DNA of 64,000 nucleotides. Origin: Novosphingobium sp. 18050 (GTDB taxonomy: Bacteria; Pseudomonadota; Alphaproteobacteria; Sphingomonadales; Sphingomonadaceae). The position numbers and the translations under genes were made by a program. The stretch is from assembly GCF_902706195.1 (NCBI RefSeq), contig NZ_CACSJO010000022.1, forward strand, positions 1 through 64,000, in the 5' to 3' direction. Positions 18,299-26,759 of this stretch are shown here, one piece after another (positions within the stretch are counted from its first letter, which is position 1; each line of letters begins with the position of its first letter). Under the pieces are notes generated by a model. That model was not told the origin of the DNA, searched no databases, and worked only from the letters and a program-made list of their open reading frames with translations.

Positions 18299-18859
18299 AT
18301 GGCTGAAACGGCGTCGACTGACGACAACACCGTAATCATCAAGAAATACGCCAACCGGCGGCTCTACAACACCCGTTCGTCGAGCTACATCACGCTTGAC
18401 CACCTTTCCAAGATGACCCGCGAAGGGGTGGACTACAAAGTTCTCGACGCCAAAACCGGCGCTGACATCACGCACACCATCCTCACTCAGATCATCATGG
18501 AAGAAGAATCCAACGGTGAGCAGATGCTCCCCGTGAACTTCCTGCGCGAACTGATCAGCATGTATGGCAATTCCATGCAGTCGCTGATCCCGCACTACCT
18601 GGAAGCCTCGATGGAAAACTTCCGGGCCAACCAGTCCAAGCTTGCCAAGGCGTTCGAGGACAGCTTGGGCAATAACCCGCTGGCCAAGCTGGCCGAGCAG
18701 AACATGGCAATGTTCCGCGCCGCTTCGTCCGCCTTCATGCCCGGCGCCGAAAAGCCCGAGCAGCCTAAGGGTCCTCCTGCTGCGGACACCGGCGATCTTT
18801 CCGCCCTGCGCGACCAGATGGCCGAAATCCAGAAGCGCCTCGACTCGCTGGGCAAGTAA
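18299..18859 (+). CDS. phaR: Polyhydroxyalkanoate synthesis regulator PhaR
   Basis: Represses phasin and PHA genes until it is titrated onto PHA granules, so it senses carbon storage. The 186-residue protein has the PHB/PHA DNA-binding N domain (VIIKKYANRRLYNTRSSSY, then YITLDHLSKMTREG and FKV-like DYKVLDAKTGADIT) and the accumulation-regulator domain with FLRELISMYGNSMQSLIPHYLE. The C terminus is Pro-rich followed by a short coiled coil. The ATG at 18299 follows a 177-bp leader holding the twin palindromes. No PHA synthase gene is in the window. Confidence 0.93.
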   Translation: MAETASTDDNTVIIKKYANRRLYNTRSSSYITLDHLSKMTREGVDYKVLDAKTGADITHTILTQIIMEEESNGEQMLPVNFLRELISMYGNSMQSLIPHYLEASMENFRANQSKLAKAFEDSLGNNPLAKLAEQNMAMFRAASSAFMPGAEKPEQPKGPPAADTGDLSALRDQMAEIQKRLDSLGK

Positions 18860-18884
18860 TCTTCGGCCTCTACGGATCGAACCG

Positions 18885-19325
18885 ATGACAACCCGCGCGT
18901 CCCGGCCTGCCGCGCGCATCGTCCTGCTGGATGATGCCGGCCGGGTTCTGCTGTTCCGGTTCGATCCACCGGGCCGTGCCCCATTCTGGTGCACGGCGGG
19001 CGGCGCCGTCGATCCCGGCGAAAGCTATGAGGACGCCGCGCGGCGCGAACTGCTGGAAGAAACCGGAATCGTCGCGGAGCCCGGCCCGGAAATTGCGCAG
19101 AAGCTGGCAGAATTCATCACCATCGAAGGCGTGCCCGTCATCGCGGACGAGCGTTATTTCCGTGTTCGCCTGCCTGTCGGGATCGATCCCGACGCAATCG
19201 ATACTGGCGGGCATACCGAACTTGAACGTGCTGTCATGAAAAGCTGGCGCTGGTTCGATCGCGAAGCGCTGGCTGCGCTGGACGAACAGTTCTTTCCTGA
19301 AGATCTGGCCGAGTTTCTCGATTAG
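18885..19325 (+). CDS. Nudix hydrolase
   Basis: A 146-residue Nudix-fold protein. The Nudix box is complete within GGAVDPGESYEDAARREL and LEETGI (Gly, Glu, REL-x-EE-x-G), so metal-dependent pyrophosphohydrolase activity on a nucleoside-diphosphate-linked substrate is expected. The substrate cannot be assigned. ATG 18885 is chosen because the domain begins at once (RIVLLDDAGRVLLFRFDPPG). It lies 25 bp after phaR on the same strand and 50 bp before proS. Confidence 0.88.
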   Translation: MTTRASRPAARIVLLDDAGRVLLFRFDPPGRAPFWCTAGGAVDPGESYEDAARRELLEETGIVAEPGPEIAQKLAEFITIEGVPVIADERYFRVRLPVGIDPDAIDTGGHTELERAVMKSWRWFDREALAALDEQFFPEDLAEFLD

Positions 19326-19375
19326 TCATTTCGCGGCGTTTGAACCTTGGCCCAAGTGCCGCTAACAGCGCTGCC

Positions 19376-20935
19376 ATGAATCAGAAGTCCAGCCAGACGC
19401 CCGTCATTCGCCACGCCCTTACCACCAAGCGCGAGGATGATTTCGCCCAGTGGTATCAGGAAGTCGTTTCCGAAGCCGAGATGGCCGAGGAATCCGGCGT
19501 GCGCGGCTGCATGGTCATCAAGCCGTGGGGCTACGGCGTGTGGGAACGCATCCAGCGCCTGATGGACGACCGTATCAAGGCCGCCGGCGTCCAGAACTGC
19601 TATTTCCCGCTGTTCATCCCGCTGTCCTACTTCGCCAAGGAAGCCGAGCACGTCGAGGGGTTCGCCAAGGAAATGGCGGTCGTCACCCATCACCGCCTGA
19701 TCGGTGACGGCAAGGGCGGCCTGGTGCCCGATCCCGAAGCGAAGCTGGAAGAGCCGCTGATCGTGCGCCCTACCTCGGAGACGGTGATCGGCCAGGCCAT
19801 GGCGCGCTGGGTGCAGTCGTGGCGCGACCTGCCGCTGATGGTCAACCAGTGGGCCAACGTGGTGCGCTGGGAAATGCGCACGCGCATGTTCCTGCGCACC
19901 AGCGAGTTCCTCTGGCAGGAGGGCCACACCGCCCACGCAGACCGCGACGACGCCATGGTGGAAACCCTGCGCGCGCTCGAAATGTACCGCGACTTTGCCG
20001 AGGACGAGCTGGCGATGCCGGTCGTCGCCGGTGAAAAGCCCGAGAACGAGCGTTTCCCCGGCGCGGTCGCGACCTATTCGATCGAGGCGATGATGCAGGA
20101 CGGCAAGGCGCTCCAGGCCGGCACCTCGCACTACCTCGGCACCGGGTTCGCCCATGCTGCGGGCATCACTTTCCAGGACCGTGAAGGCACGCAGCAATAT
20201 GCGCACACGACCAGCTGGGGCACGTCGACCCGCATGATCGGCGGCCTCATCATGGTCCACGGCGACGATGATGGCCTGCGCGTGCCGCCGCGCGTGGCGC
20301 CGCAGCAGATCGTGATCCTGCCGATGCTGCGCGAGACGCCCGAGGACGACGCGCTGCTCGCTTACTGCGAGGAATTGCGCAAGGCTCTTGCCAGCCAGTT
20401 CACCCTGGGTGAGCCGGTGCGCGTACTGCTCGACAAGCGTCCCGGCAAGGCCACGCAGAAGCGCTGGGCCTGGGTCAAGAAGGGCGTGCCGATCGTGCTG
20501 GAAATCGGCGGCCGCGATGCTGCCGGCGGACAGGTTTCGATGCTGCGCCGCGACCGCCTGTGGAACGAGGCCGCCAAGGCCAACTTCATCGGCATGGCGA
20601 AAGACGATTTCGTCGCCAAGGCTGCTGCCGAGATCGAGGACATCCAGGCCTCGCTTTATGCCGAAGCCAAGGCGCGCCGCAATGCGAACATTGCAACTGC
20701 TACCAGCTTCGAAGAGGTTGCCGCCTTCTTCTCCGACCACAAGCGGTATCCGGGATGGGTCGAAGTCGAGTGGGCACGTCCTACCGGTGACGAGTTGGAA
20801 GCGGTTGTGCAGAAGCTCAAGACGCTCAAGCTGACGATGCGCAATACGCCGCTCGGCGCGGGTCCGGCGACGGGAACGTGCATCTTCACGGGTCGCCCGG
20901 CGGTCGAGAAAATTTACGTCGCGCGTTCGTACTGA
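19376..20935 (+). CDS. proS: Prolyl-tRNA synthetase, archaeal/eukaryal-like type
   Basis: Class II synthetase charging tRNA-Pro. The 519-residue protein has KREDDFAQWYQEVV, CMVIKPWGYGVWERIQ (motif 1), EEPLIVRPTSETVIGQAM, RTRMFLRTSEFLWQEGHTAH (motif 2), HTTSWGTSTRMIGGLIMVHGDDDGLRVPPRVAP (motif 3, split here for description) and an anticodon domain. It lacks the large editing insertion of E. coli-type ProRS and has a C-terminal extension ending in Tyr (VARSY), as in archaeal and eukaryal ProRS. ATG 19376 starts at MNQKSSQ; an in-frame start at 19340 adds only non-conserved residues. Confidence 0.95.
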   Translation: MNQKSSQTPVIRHALTTKREDDFAQWYQEVVSEAEMAEESGVRGCMVIKPWGYGVWERIQRLMDDRIKAAGVQNCYFPLFIPLSYFAKEAEHVEGFAKEMAVVTHHRLIGDGKGGLVPDPEAKLEEPLIVRPTSETVIGQAMARWVQSWRDLPLMVNQWANVVRWEMRTRMFLRTSEFLWQEGHTAHADRDDAMVETLRALEMYRDFAEDELAMPVVAGEKPENERFPGAVATYSIEAMMQDGKALQAGTSHYLGTGFAHAAGITFQDREGTQQYAHTTSWGTSTRMIGGLIMVHGDDDGLRVPPRVAPQQIVILPMLRETPEDDALLAYCEELRKALASQFTLGEPVRVLLDKRPGKATQKRWAWVKKGVPIVLEIGGRDAAGGQVSMLRRDRLWNEAAKANFIGMAKDDFVAKAAAEIEDIQASLYAEAKARRNANIATATSFEEVAAFFSDHKRYPGWVEVEWARPTGDELEAVVQKLKTLKLTMRNTPLGAGPATGTCIFTGRPAVEKIYVARSY

Positions 20936-20956
20936 TCGGGGCCGGGGGAGAGCGGC

Positions 20957-21541
20957 ATGCTGGGGGCCATCAAGTACAATCTGCGCAATATCGCTCGTTT
21001 CGATGGGCGGGATGCGCGGCAGACCTTCTGGTTCTACGTCCTTTTCCTCGTGATCGTGCAGTACGCGGTCGGCATGGCCCTGTCCGTCCCGATGATGGGC
21101 GGCGCCATGACCGAAGCGATCAACGGGGCCATGAACGGCGCTGAGCAGGCGGAACTTCAGGCACGCATCATGGCGAAGATGGGCAGCTATATGCGCACCA
21201 CCATGATTGTCAGCTCGATCGTTTCGCTGGTCGTCAGCCTGCTCCTGGTCGCCTCGTTCGTTCGCCGGCTGCACGATTCCAATCGGACTGGCTGGATCGC
21301 TGGCCTTGCCTTTGGCCTGTCGCTGGCGGCCAAGGTCTTCGTCTGGATGAAGATGGAGGAACTGGTGGACGCCACCATGATGGCCACTAGCGGCGACCTG
21401 AACGCGGCCTTAGCCGTACAGTCGGAGATGCTGGCGGGCACCGTGCTGGGCTGGGCTGCCATGCTGATCGTGGTTGTTTTGGGAGCCTGGCCCACCACGC
21501 CGGGGCCGAACCGGTACGGTGAACAATCGGTTCGCTACTGA
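20957..21541 (+). CDS. DUF805 membrane protein
   Basis: A 194-residue inner-membrane protein. The DUF805 marks are RNIARFDGRDARQTFWFYVLF at the N terminus, SFVRRLHDSNRTGWIAG after the second membrane pair and GPNRYGE near the end. Four hydrophobic segments lie at about 24-47, 82-102, 113-132 and 158-178, with a Met/Ala-rich loop between the first two. Function unknown in the family. It starts 21 bp after proS and is followed by rnr after 56 bp, all on the same strand. Confidence 0.85.
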   Translation: MLGAIKYNLRNIARFDGRDARQTFWFYVLFLVIVQYAVGMALSVPMMGGAMTEAINGAMNGAEQAELQARIMAKMGSYMRTTMIVSSIVSLVVSLLLVASFVRRLHDSNRTGWIAGLAFGLSLAAKVFVWMKMEELVDATMMATSGDLNAALAVQSEMLAGTVLGWAAMLIVVVLGAWPTTPGPNRYGEQSVRY

Positions 21542-21597
21542 CCGTGCGGCCGGCGCGCCCATTGCATTAGCGCGCCATCGGCTCCATTGCTGGGTCC

Positions 21598-23874
21598 ATG
21601 CCTTTCAAGAACCGGCCCGCTCCTGGCTTGCCCACGCGCAAGCAGATCCTCGACTTCATCCAGAATGCGCCTGAGACAGTGGGCAAACGCGAAATTTCGC
21701 GGCATTTCGGCCTGCAGGGCGCGGAGAAGATCCAGCTTAAGGCACTGCTCAAGGACATGGCCGAGGAAGGCCTGATCGACGGCAAGCGCACCGCCTTCCA
21801 CAAGATGGGCGGGCTGCCCAAGGTCACCGTTCTGCGCGTGATCGATATCGAGGAGGGCGAGGCTATCGCTGTGCCCGATACCTGGCAACCCGATGACGCT
21901 ACCCCGCCGCCGCGTATCCGCCTTATCGAGAAGGGCCCGCGCGGACAGCGCCCGCCTGCGGCCCTGCGCAAGGGCGACCGCGTGCTGGCGCGGACCGAGG
22001 AGAGCGAAACCGGCTGGCGCGCTTATCCGATGAAGAAGCTGGAACTGCGCGCGGACCAGGTGCTGGGCGTGGTCGAGGTCGACACCGCCGGCAAGGCCTG
22101 GCTGGCGCCGGTCGACAAGCGCATCCGCAATTCCTCGCTGATTTCCGACCTTGGCGGCGCCAAGCCGGGCGAACTGGTGCTGGGCGAGCCGATCGGCAAG
22201 TCGATGCGGCCTTCGATCAAGGTGGTGCAGGTGCTGGGCGAACCGCTCGCTCCCAAGGCCTTCAGCCTGATCGCGATCCACAAGCACGGCATCCCCAACC
22301 ATTTCGGGCAGGAAACGCTGGACGAGGCGCAGTTGGCGGCAAAGCTGCCGCTCAGCCATGACAGCCGCGAAGACCTGCGCCACCTGCCGATCGTTGCCAT
22401 CGATCCTTCCGACGCGCGCGATCACGACGATGCGATTTGGGCCAAGCCTGACGGGCAGGGCGGTTTCGATGCGCTCGTCGCCATCGCCGACGTGTCGTTC
22501 TACGTGCGCCCCGGCGGCGAGATCGACCGCGAGGCCCGAAAGCGCGGCAATTCGGTCTACTTCCCGGACCGCGTCGTGCCGATGCTGCCGGAAGTGCTGA
22601 GCGCCGACGTCTGCTCGCTGCGTTCGGGCGAGGACCGCGCGGCGATGGCCTGCCATATGAAGATCGACGCGGAAGGCCGCGTTATCGAGTGGCGCTTCAC
22701 CCGCGCGCTGGTCCGCATCCACGAGGTCATCGCCTACGAGGAAGCACAGGCGCGGATGGACGAGGAACGGGCCGAGGATCACCTCAAGCACCTCTGGGCC
22801 TGCTGGGCGGCGCTGGCCACGGCACGCAAGAACCGCGACCCGCTGGAACTGGAACTGCCCGAGCGCCGCGTGCAGCTGGACGACAAGGGCCGCATCACCG
22901 AAATCGCCATCCGTGAACGTCTCGACGCGCATCGCGTGGTTGAGGATTTCATGATCGCCGCCAACGTCGCCGCCGCCAAGGCGCTGGAGTCCAAGGTTGC
23001 CCCGGTCGTCTACCGCATCCACGAGACGCCGAGCCGCGAGAAGCTGATGGCGCTCAAGGACTACCTCGCCACGTTCGAAAAGAAGCTGTCGCTGGGGCAG
23101 GTCATCACGCCGGGCCTGTTTAATCGGATGCTCAAGGACATCACCGGCGAGGCCGAGAAGGCGCTTATCATGGAGGCGGTGCTGCGCAGCCAGACGCAGG
23201 CCTATTATGGGCCGAGCAATGCCGGGCACTTCGGCCTGGCGCTGGGTTCCTACGCCCACTTTACCTCCCCTATCCGCCGTTATGCCGACCTTCTGGTGCA
23301 CCGCTCGCTGGTCGATGCCTATGGGCTGGAGCAGCCCAAGCCTGATGGCAACATCCCCGCGACCTCGGGTCTGGCTGAGCGTGACCGCGCCGACCTTGGC
23401 CGCATCAGCGACGCGATCAGCAAGGCCGAGCGCCGCGCCATGGAGGCCGAGCGCGAGACGATCGACCGCTACGTCGCGGCCTGGCTTTCGAGCCGGGTCG
23501 GCGAGGTGTTCGACTGCCGCATTACCGGGGTCCAGAAGTTCGGCTTCTTCGCCACGATCCTCAGTCTTGGCGGTGACGGCCTCGTGCCCGTCTCGACGCT
23601 GGGTGACGAGCGATTTGGCTATGATGAAAAGGCACAGGTGCTGGTGGGCGAGCGGACCCGCACGACTTACGCCATCGGGCAGATCGTGCGTTTGCGTCTT
23701 GCCGAGGCGAATCCGCTGACCGGAGCGCTCAAGTTTGAGCTGGAGGAGGCCGAAGGCAGCATCGAGCCGCGCGGGCGTCCGCAGCAGCAAGCATTCCAGA
23801 AGCGCGGAAGCCATCTGGTAGGCAAGCGCGGTCGGCCCGCGAATATCCGGCACAAGGGGAAGAACAAGCGGTAG
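21598..23874 (+). CDS. rnr: Ribonuclease R
   Basis: 3'-5' exoribonuclease that degrades structured RNA. The 758-residue protein has an N-terminal HTH (TRKQILDFIQ, VGKREISRHFGLQG), cold-shock/OB domains (about 70-230), the RNB catalytic domain with IDPSDARDHDDAIWA (metal-binding aspartates), PTLSHFTSPIRRY-type segment SYAHFTSPIRRYADLLVHR, and a C-terminal S1 domain (VFDCRITGVQKFGFF). The tail is basic (KRGRPANIRHKGKNKR). ATG 21598 agrees with the family length. Confidence 0.96.
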   Translation: MPFKNRPAPGLPTRKQILDFIQNAPETVGKREISRHFGLQGAEKIQLKALLKDMAEEGLIDGKRTAFHKMGGLPKVTVLRVIDIEEGEAIAVPDTWQPDDATPPPRIRLIEKGPRGQRPPAALRKGDRVLARTEESETGWRAYPMKKLELRADQVLGVVEVDTAGKAWLAPVDKRIRNSSLISDLGGAKPGELVLGEPIGKSMRPSIKVVQVLGEPLAPKAFSLIAIHKHGIPNHFGQETLDEAQLAAKLPLSHDSREDLRHLPIVAIDPSDARDHDDAIWAKPDGQGGFDALVAIADVSFYVRPGGEIDREARKRGNSVYFPDRVVPMLPEVLSADVCSLRSGEDRAAMACHMKIDAEGRVIEWRFTRALVRIHEVIAYEEAQARMDEERAEDHLKHLWACWAALATARKNRDPLELELPERRVQLDDKGRITEIAIRERLDAHRVVEDFMIAANVAAAKALESKVAPVVYRIHETPSREKLMALKDYLATFEKKLSLGQVITPGLFNRMLKDITGEAEKALIMEAVLRSQTQAYYGPSNAGHFGLALGSYAHFTSPIRRYADLLVHRSLVDAYGLEQPKPDGNIPATSGLAERDRADLGRISDAISKAERRAMEAERETIDRYVAAWLSSRVGEVFDCRITGVQKFGFFATILSLGGDGLVPVSTLGDERFGYDEKAQVLVGERTRTTYAIGQIVRLRLAEANPLTGALKFELEEAEGSIEPRGRPQQQAFQKRGSHLVGKRGRPANIRHKGKNKR

Positions 23875-23893
23875 GGGAAGCTGCGCCCTGCCT

Positions 23894-24004
23894 TCATCCT
23901 TCAACAAGCTCAGGATGAGCGGAGTTGGGTGGGGCAGGGGCCGCTAGCGGGTGTAGTTGTAAACGGCGGCCACTTCCCGCTCATGCTGAGCTTGTCGAAG
24001 CACC
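23894..24004. repeat. Inverted pair of REP-like elements (copies C and D)
   Basis: Copy C at 23894-23919 has stem arms TCATCCT (23894-23900) and AGGATGA (23912-23918). Copy D at about 23980-24004 is in the opposite orientation; its minus-strand core is CTTCGACAAGCTCAGCATGAG. The pair fills the 157-bp gap between the convergent rnr and usp genes, a normal place for REP/BIME-like elements that end transcripts or protect 3' ends. Confidence 0.7.
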
Positions 24005-24031
24005 GTGACCATCCGCTGCTCTCGCAGCAAA

Positions 24032-24487
24032 TCAGCTCAACCGCTCGATCGCCTCTGGATCCAGTCCGCCGGGCACCACGAAGACCGGGCAGGTCATATG
24101 CGCCATGCCCGCGCCGGTGAAATGCGAGACCAACGGCCCCGGCCCGCCTTCGTTCGCGGCGCCGAGGACCAGCGCCGAAACCTCGGGATGCTCCTCGAGG
24201 TACTTGCGTACCACCTTGATGTCCTCGCCGACGCGAACCGATATTACCGGCATCTTTGCGCCTTGCGACAAAAGGTTGCCGGCCGCAGCCGTCACCAGTG
24301 TTTCGGCGCGCGCGCGGGCTTCTTCCTCGATGGTAGCCTGAACCCCGGCGAAGGCATTGAATGGTTGCGGCGGGACGAGCGCGAGGAGGTGCAAGGCCCC
24401 GTCCGTCTTGGCCGCGCGCCTTGCAGCGAACTGCAGCGCAACCAGCGCTTCGTCGCTTTCGTCGACAATCACCAGGTAGATACGCAT
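24032..24487 (-). CDS. Universal stress protein (UspA family)
   Basis: A 151-residue single-domain UspA protein. The start [20 protein letters not shown] has the family's beta1-alpha1 form, the middle [16 protein letters not shown] and [12 protein letters not shown] follow, and the ATP-binding region [17 protein letters not shown] is a loose version of G-x2-G-x9-G-S/T. Such proteins are induced by stress or growth arrest. It is divergent from pdhC and convergent with rnr. Confidence 0.85.
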   Translation of the reverse strand: MRIYLVIVDESDEALVALQFAARRAAKTDGALHLLALVPPQPFNAFAGVQATIEEEARARAETLVTAAAGNLLSQGAKMPVISVRVGEDIKVVRKYLEEHPEVSALVLGAANEGGPGPLVSHFTGAGMAHMTCPVFVVPGGLDPEAIERLS

Positions 24488-24500
24488 GGCCGTTCCCTCT

Positions 24501-24520
24501 CGGCCCGGCTTATCGGGCCG
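24501..24520. promoter_or_regulatory. Palindrome in the usp leader
   Basis: CGGCCCG (24501-24507) and CGGGCCG (24514-24520) form a 7-bp inverted repeat with a 6-nt centre, 14 bp upstream of the usp start and 134 bp before pdhC. It could be an operator for the divergent pair or a leader hairpin; nothing else marks it. Confidence 0.35.
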
Positions 24521-24653
24521 ATTGAGCTGCTGCGCAAGCCATCACAGTTGCGAAAAAAGGAACGCCAAGGCGCTTGTGCGCGCGCGCCAAAATGTCCAAG
24601 GAAAGGCCAACCCGCAGACCCTCCCCAGGATAACAAGGGACGAAATCGCTTCC

Positions 24654-25982
24654 ATGCCCATCGAGATCAAGATGCCCGCCCTGTCGCCCACGATGGAAGA
24701 AGGCAAACTGGCCAAATGGCTTGTCAAGGAAGGTGACACCGTTTCCTCTGGCGACATTATGGCCGAAATCGAAACCGACAAGGCCACGATGGAGTTCGAG
24801 GCCGTCGACGAAGGGACCATCGGCAAGATCACCATTGCCGAAGGCACCGAAGGCGTGAAGGTCGGCTCCGTGATCGCCATTCTCCTCGGCGAAGACGAAG
24901 ACACTTCGGCTATCGAGGCGGCTCCCAAGGCTGCTGCGCCCAAGGAAGAGGCTCCAAAGGCCGAGGCCCCGAAGTCCGAAACCAATTCCGCACAGCCCGC
25001 TCCCGCCGCCAAGGCTGAAACCAAGGCTCCGGCCGCAACCCAGGAGGGCCGCGTGATCGCATCCCCGCTTGCCAAGCGTATCGCCGCCGCCAAGGGCGTC
25101 GACATCGAAGCCCTGACCGGCACTGGTCCCAATGGCCGCGTCGTCAAGGCTGACGTCGAAGCTGCCCAGCCGGGCACAGCCAAGGCGAAGAAGGCCGCGC
25201 CTGCCGCCGCCGCCAATGACGCTGCTCCCGCCGCGCCGTCTTCCACGGTCGAGATGGCCGCAGAAACCCGCGCGCTGCTCGACGCGCGTATCCCGCACAG
25301 CGTCGAGAAGCTGTCCGGCATGCGCAAGACCATCGCGCGCCGCCTCACGCAATCGATGCAGGAAGCACCGCACATCTACCTCACGGTCGACGTGCGCCTC
25401 GACAAGCTGATGGCACTGCGCGCCGATATCAACGCCGCGCTGGAAAAGCAGGGCGTGAAGGTTTCGGTCAACGACATGCTCGTCAAGGCGCTCGGCCTTG
25501 CGCTGATCGAAGTGCCCGAGTGCAACGTGACGTTCGCCGGTAACGAACTGATCAAGTATGAGCGCGCCGACGTTTCGGTGGCGGTTTCGATCCCGGGCGG
25601 CCTGATCACCCCGATCGTTCAGGACGCCAATGGCAAGTCGCTTTCGGCGATCGCCAAGGCCACCAAGGACCTTGGTTCGCGCGCGAAGGAAGGCAAGCTC
25701 AAGCCTGAGGAATATCAGGGCGGCACGGCCTCGATCTCCAACATGGGCATGATGGGCATCAAGCAGTTCACGGCTGTCATCAACCCGCCGCAGGCAACCA
25801 TCCTCGCCATTGGTGCAGGCGACAAGCGTCCCTGGGTCATGCCAGACGGTTCGCTGGGAGTAGCAACCGTGATGACCGCAACCGGCAGTTTCGATCACCG
25901 TGCCGTTGACGGCGCCGATGGCGCACGCCTGATGGCGGCGTTCCGCGCCTATGTCGAAAATCCGCTGGGCATGGTCGCCTGA
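24654..25982 (+). CDS. pdhC: Pyruvate dehydrogenase E2, dihydrolipoamide acetyltransferase
   Basis: Core subunit moving the acetyl group from lipoamide to CoA. The 442-residue protein has one lipoyl domain (1-80; lipoyl-lysine in [12 protein letters not shown]), an Ala/Pro/Lys linker, the peripheral-subunit-binding domain ([31 protein letters not shown]) and the catalytic domain with the active-site [18 protein letters not shown] 24654 opens on [17 protein letters not shown]; the frame is open further upstream without family similarity. It heads an operon with two thioesterase genes and lpdA. Its E1 partners lie at 50.3-52.7 kb. Confidence 0.96.
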   Translation: MPIEIKMPALSPTMEEGKLAKWLVKEGDTVSSGDIMAEIETDKATMEFEAVDEGTIGKITIAEGTEGVKVGSVIAILLGEDEDTSAIEAAPKAAAPKEEAPKAEAPKSETNSAQPAPAAKAETKAPAATQEGRVIASPLAKRIAAAKGVDIEALTGTGPNGRVVKADVEAAQPGTAKAKKAAPAAAANDAAPAAPSSTVEMAAETRALLDARIPHSVEKLSGMRKTIARRLTQSMQEAPHIYLTVDVRLDKLMALRADINAALEKQGVKVSVNDMLVKALGLALIEVPECNVTFAGNELIKYERADVSVAVSIPGGLITPIVQDANGKSLSAIAKATKDLGSRAKEGKLKPEEYQGGTASISNMGMMGIKQFTAVINPPQATILAIGAGDKRPWVMPDGSLGVATVMTATGSFDHRAVDGADGARLMAAFRAYVENPLGMVA

Positions 25983-25983
25983 G

Positions 25984-26373
25984 ATGGAGAATGAGGCCGG
26001 AGATCTCGTCATCCGCGTGACGGCGATGCCGACCGACCTCAACCCATATGGCGGCGTCTTCGGGGGGTGGCTGATGAGCCAGCTTGCCCTTGGCGCCGCT
26101 TCTCTGGTGACCCGGCGCACCGGCCACAAGGCCGTAGTCGTGGGCGCGACCGACTTCACTTTTCCCGGCGTCATGGTGGTGGGCGATGAACTCAACGTCT
26201 ATGCGCAGGTGGCAAGGACAGGGCGCACTTCGATGACCATCGCCACGCGCGGCTTCGGCCGGGCACGGGCGAGCGAAGAGCAGGTCGAAGTTGCCGCCGG
26301 CACTTTCACATTCGTCACGCTGGACGAAAACGACCGGCCGCGTTCGGTTGCCACGACCATGGGTGTCGATTGA
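25984..26373 (+). CDS. Hotdog-fold acyl-CoA thioesterase paralogue without the usual catalytic Asp
   Basis: A 129-residue hotdog protein of the YciA/ACOT type, starting one base after the pdhC stop and thus probably translationally coupled. It aligns almost throughout with the next gene: RVTAMPTDLNPYGGVFGGWLM against RITAMPADANAYGDIFGGWLM (shown in parts). In that alignment the catalytic Asp of YciA-like enzymes (SLMDMGAG in the neighbour) is Ala35 here (SQLALGAA), and the usual G-D-I-F is G-G-V-F. It may be an inactive partner in a mixed oligomer, or use another residue. Confidence 0.82.
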   Translation: MENEAGDLVIRVTAMPTDLNPYGGVFGGWLMSQLALGAASLVTRRTGHKAVVVGATDFTFPGVMVVGDELNVYAQVARTGRTSMTIATRGFGRARASEEQVEVAAGTFTFVTLDENDRPRSVATTMGVD

Positions 26374-26374
26374 T

Positions 26375-26755
26375 ATGACAGAAGAATACCGCGAACCCGT
26401 CATCCGCATCACCGCGATGCCTGCCGATGCCAACGCCTATGGCGACATCTTCGGTGGCTGGTTGATGAGCCTGATGGATATGGGCGCCGGCCTCATCGCC
26501 GCGCGCCACTCGCACGGACGTGCGGTGACCATCGCAATGGACGGCATGCAGTTTCACAAGCCGGTCAAGATCGGCGACGAAGTCTCCGTCTACGGAAAGT
26601 TGCGCAAGGTGGGCCGCTCCTCGATGACCATCGCCATCGAGGCCTGGCGGCGCCACCGTCACGAAGAAGAACAGGTGAAAGTGACCGAAGCGGTCTTCAC
26701 CTTCGTTGCGATCGACGATGCGGGCAAGCCCCGCGCTATCGAACAGGAGAGTTGA
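26375..26755 (+). CDS. YciA-like acyl-CoA thioesterase
   Basis: A 126-residue hotdog thioesterase with intact family residues: Asn20, the GDIFGGWLM loop (23-31) and the catalytic Asp35 (SLMDMGAGLIA), followed by the IAMDGMQFHKPVKIGDEVSVY segment that forms the CoA-facing strands. YciA enzymes hydrolyse a wide range of acyl-CoAs. ATG 26375 lies one base after the stop of its paralogue. Its place between E2 and E3 of pyruvate dehydrogenase suggests a role in keeping the CoA/acetyl-CoA balance; this is inference from location. Confidence 0.88.
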   Translation: MTEEYREPVIRITAMPADANAYGDIFGGWLMSLMDMGAGLIAARHSHGRAVTIAMDGMQFHKPVKIGDEVSVYGKLRKVGRSSMTIAIEAWRRHRHEEEQVKVTEAVFTFVAIDDAGKPRAIEQES

Positions 26756-26759
26756 TTCA

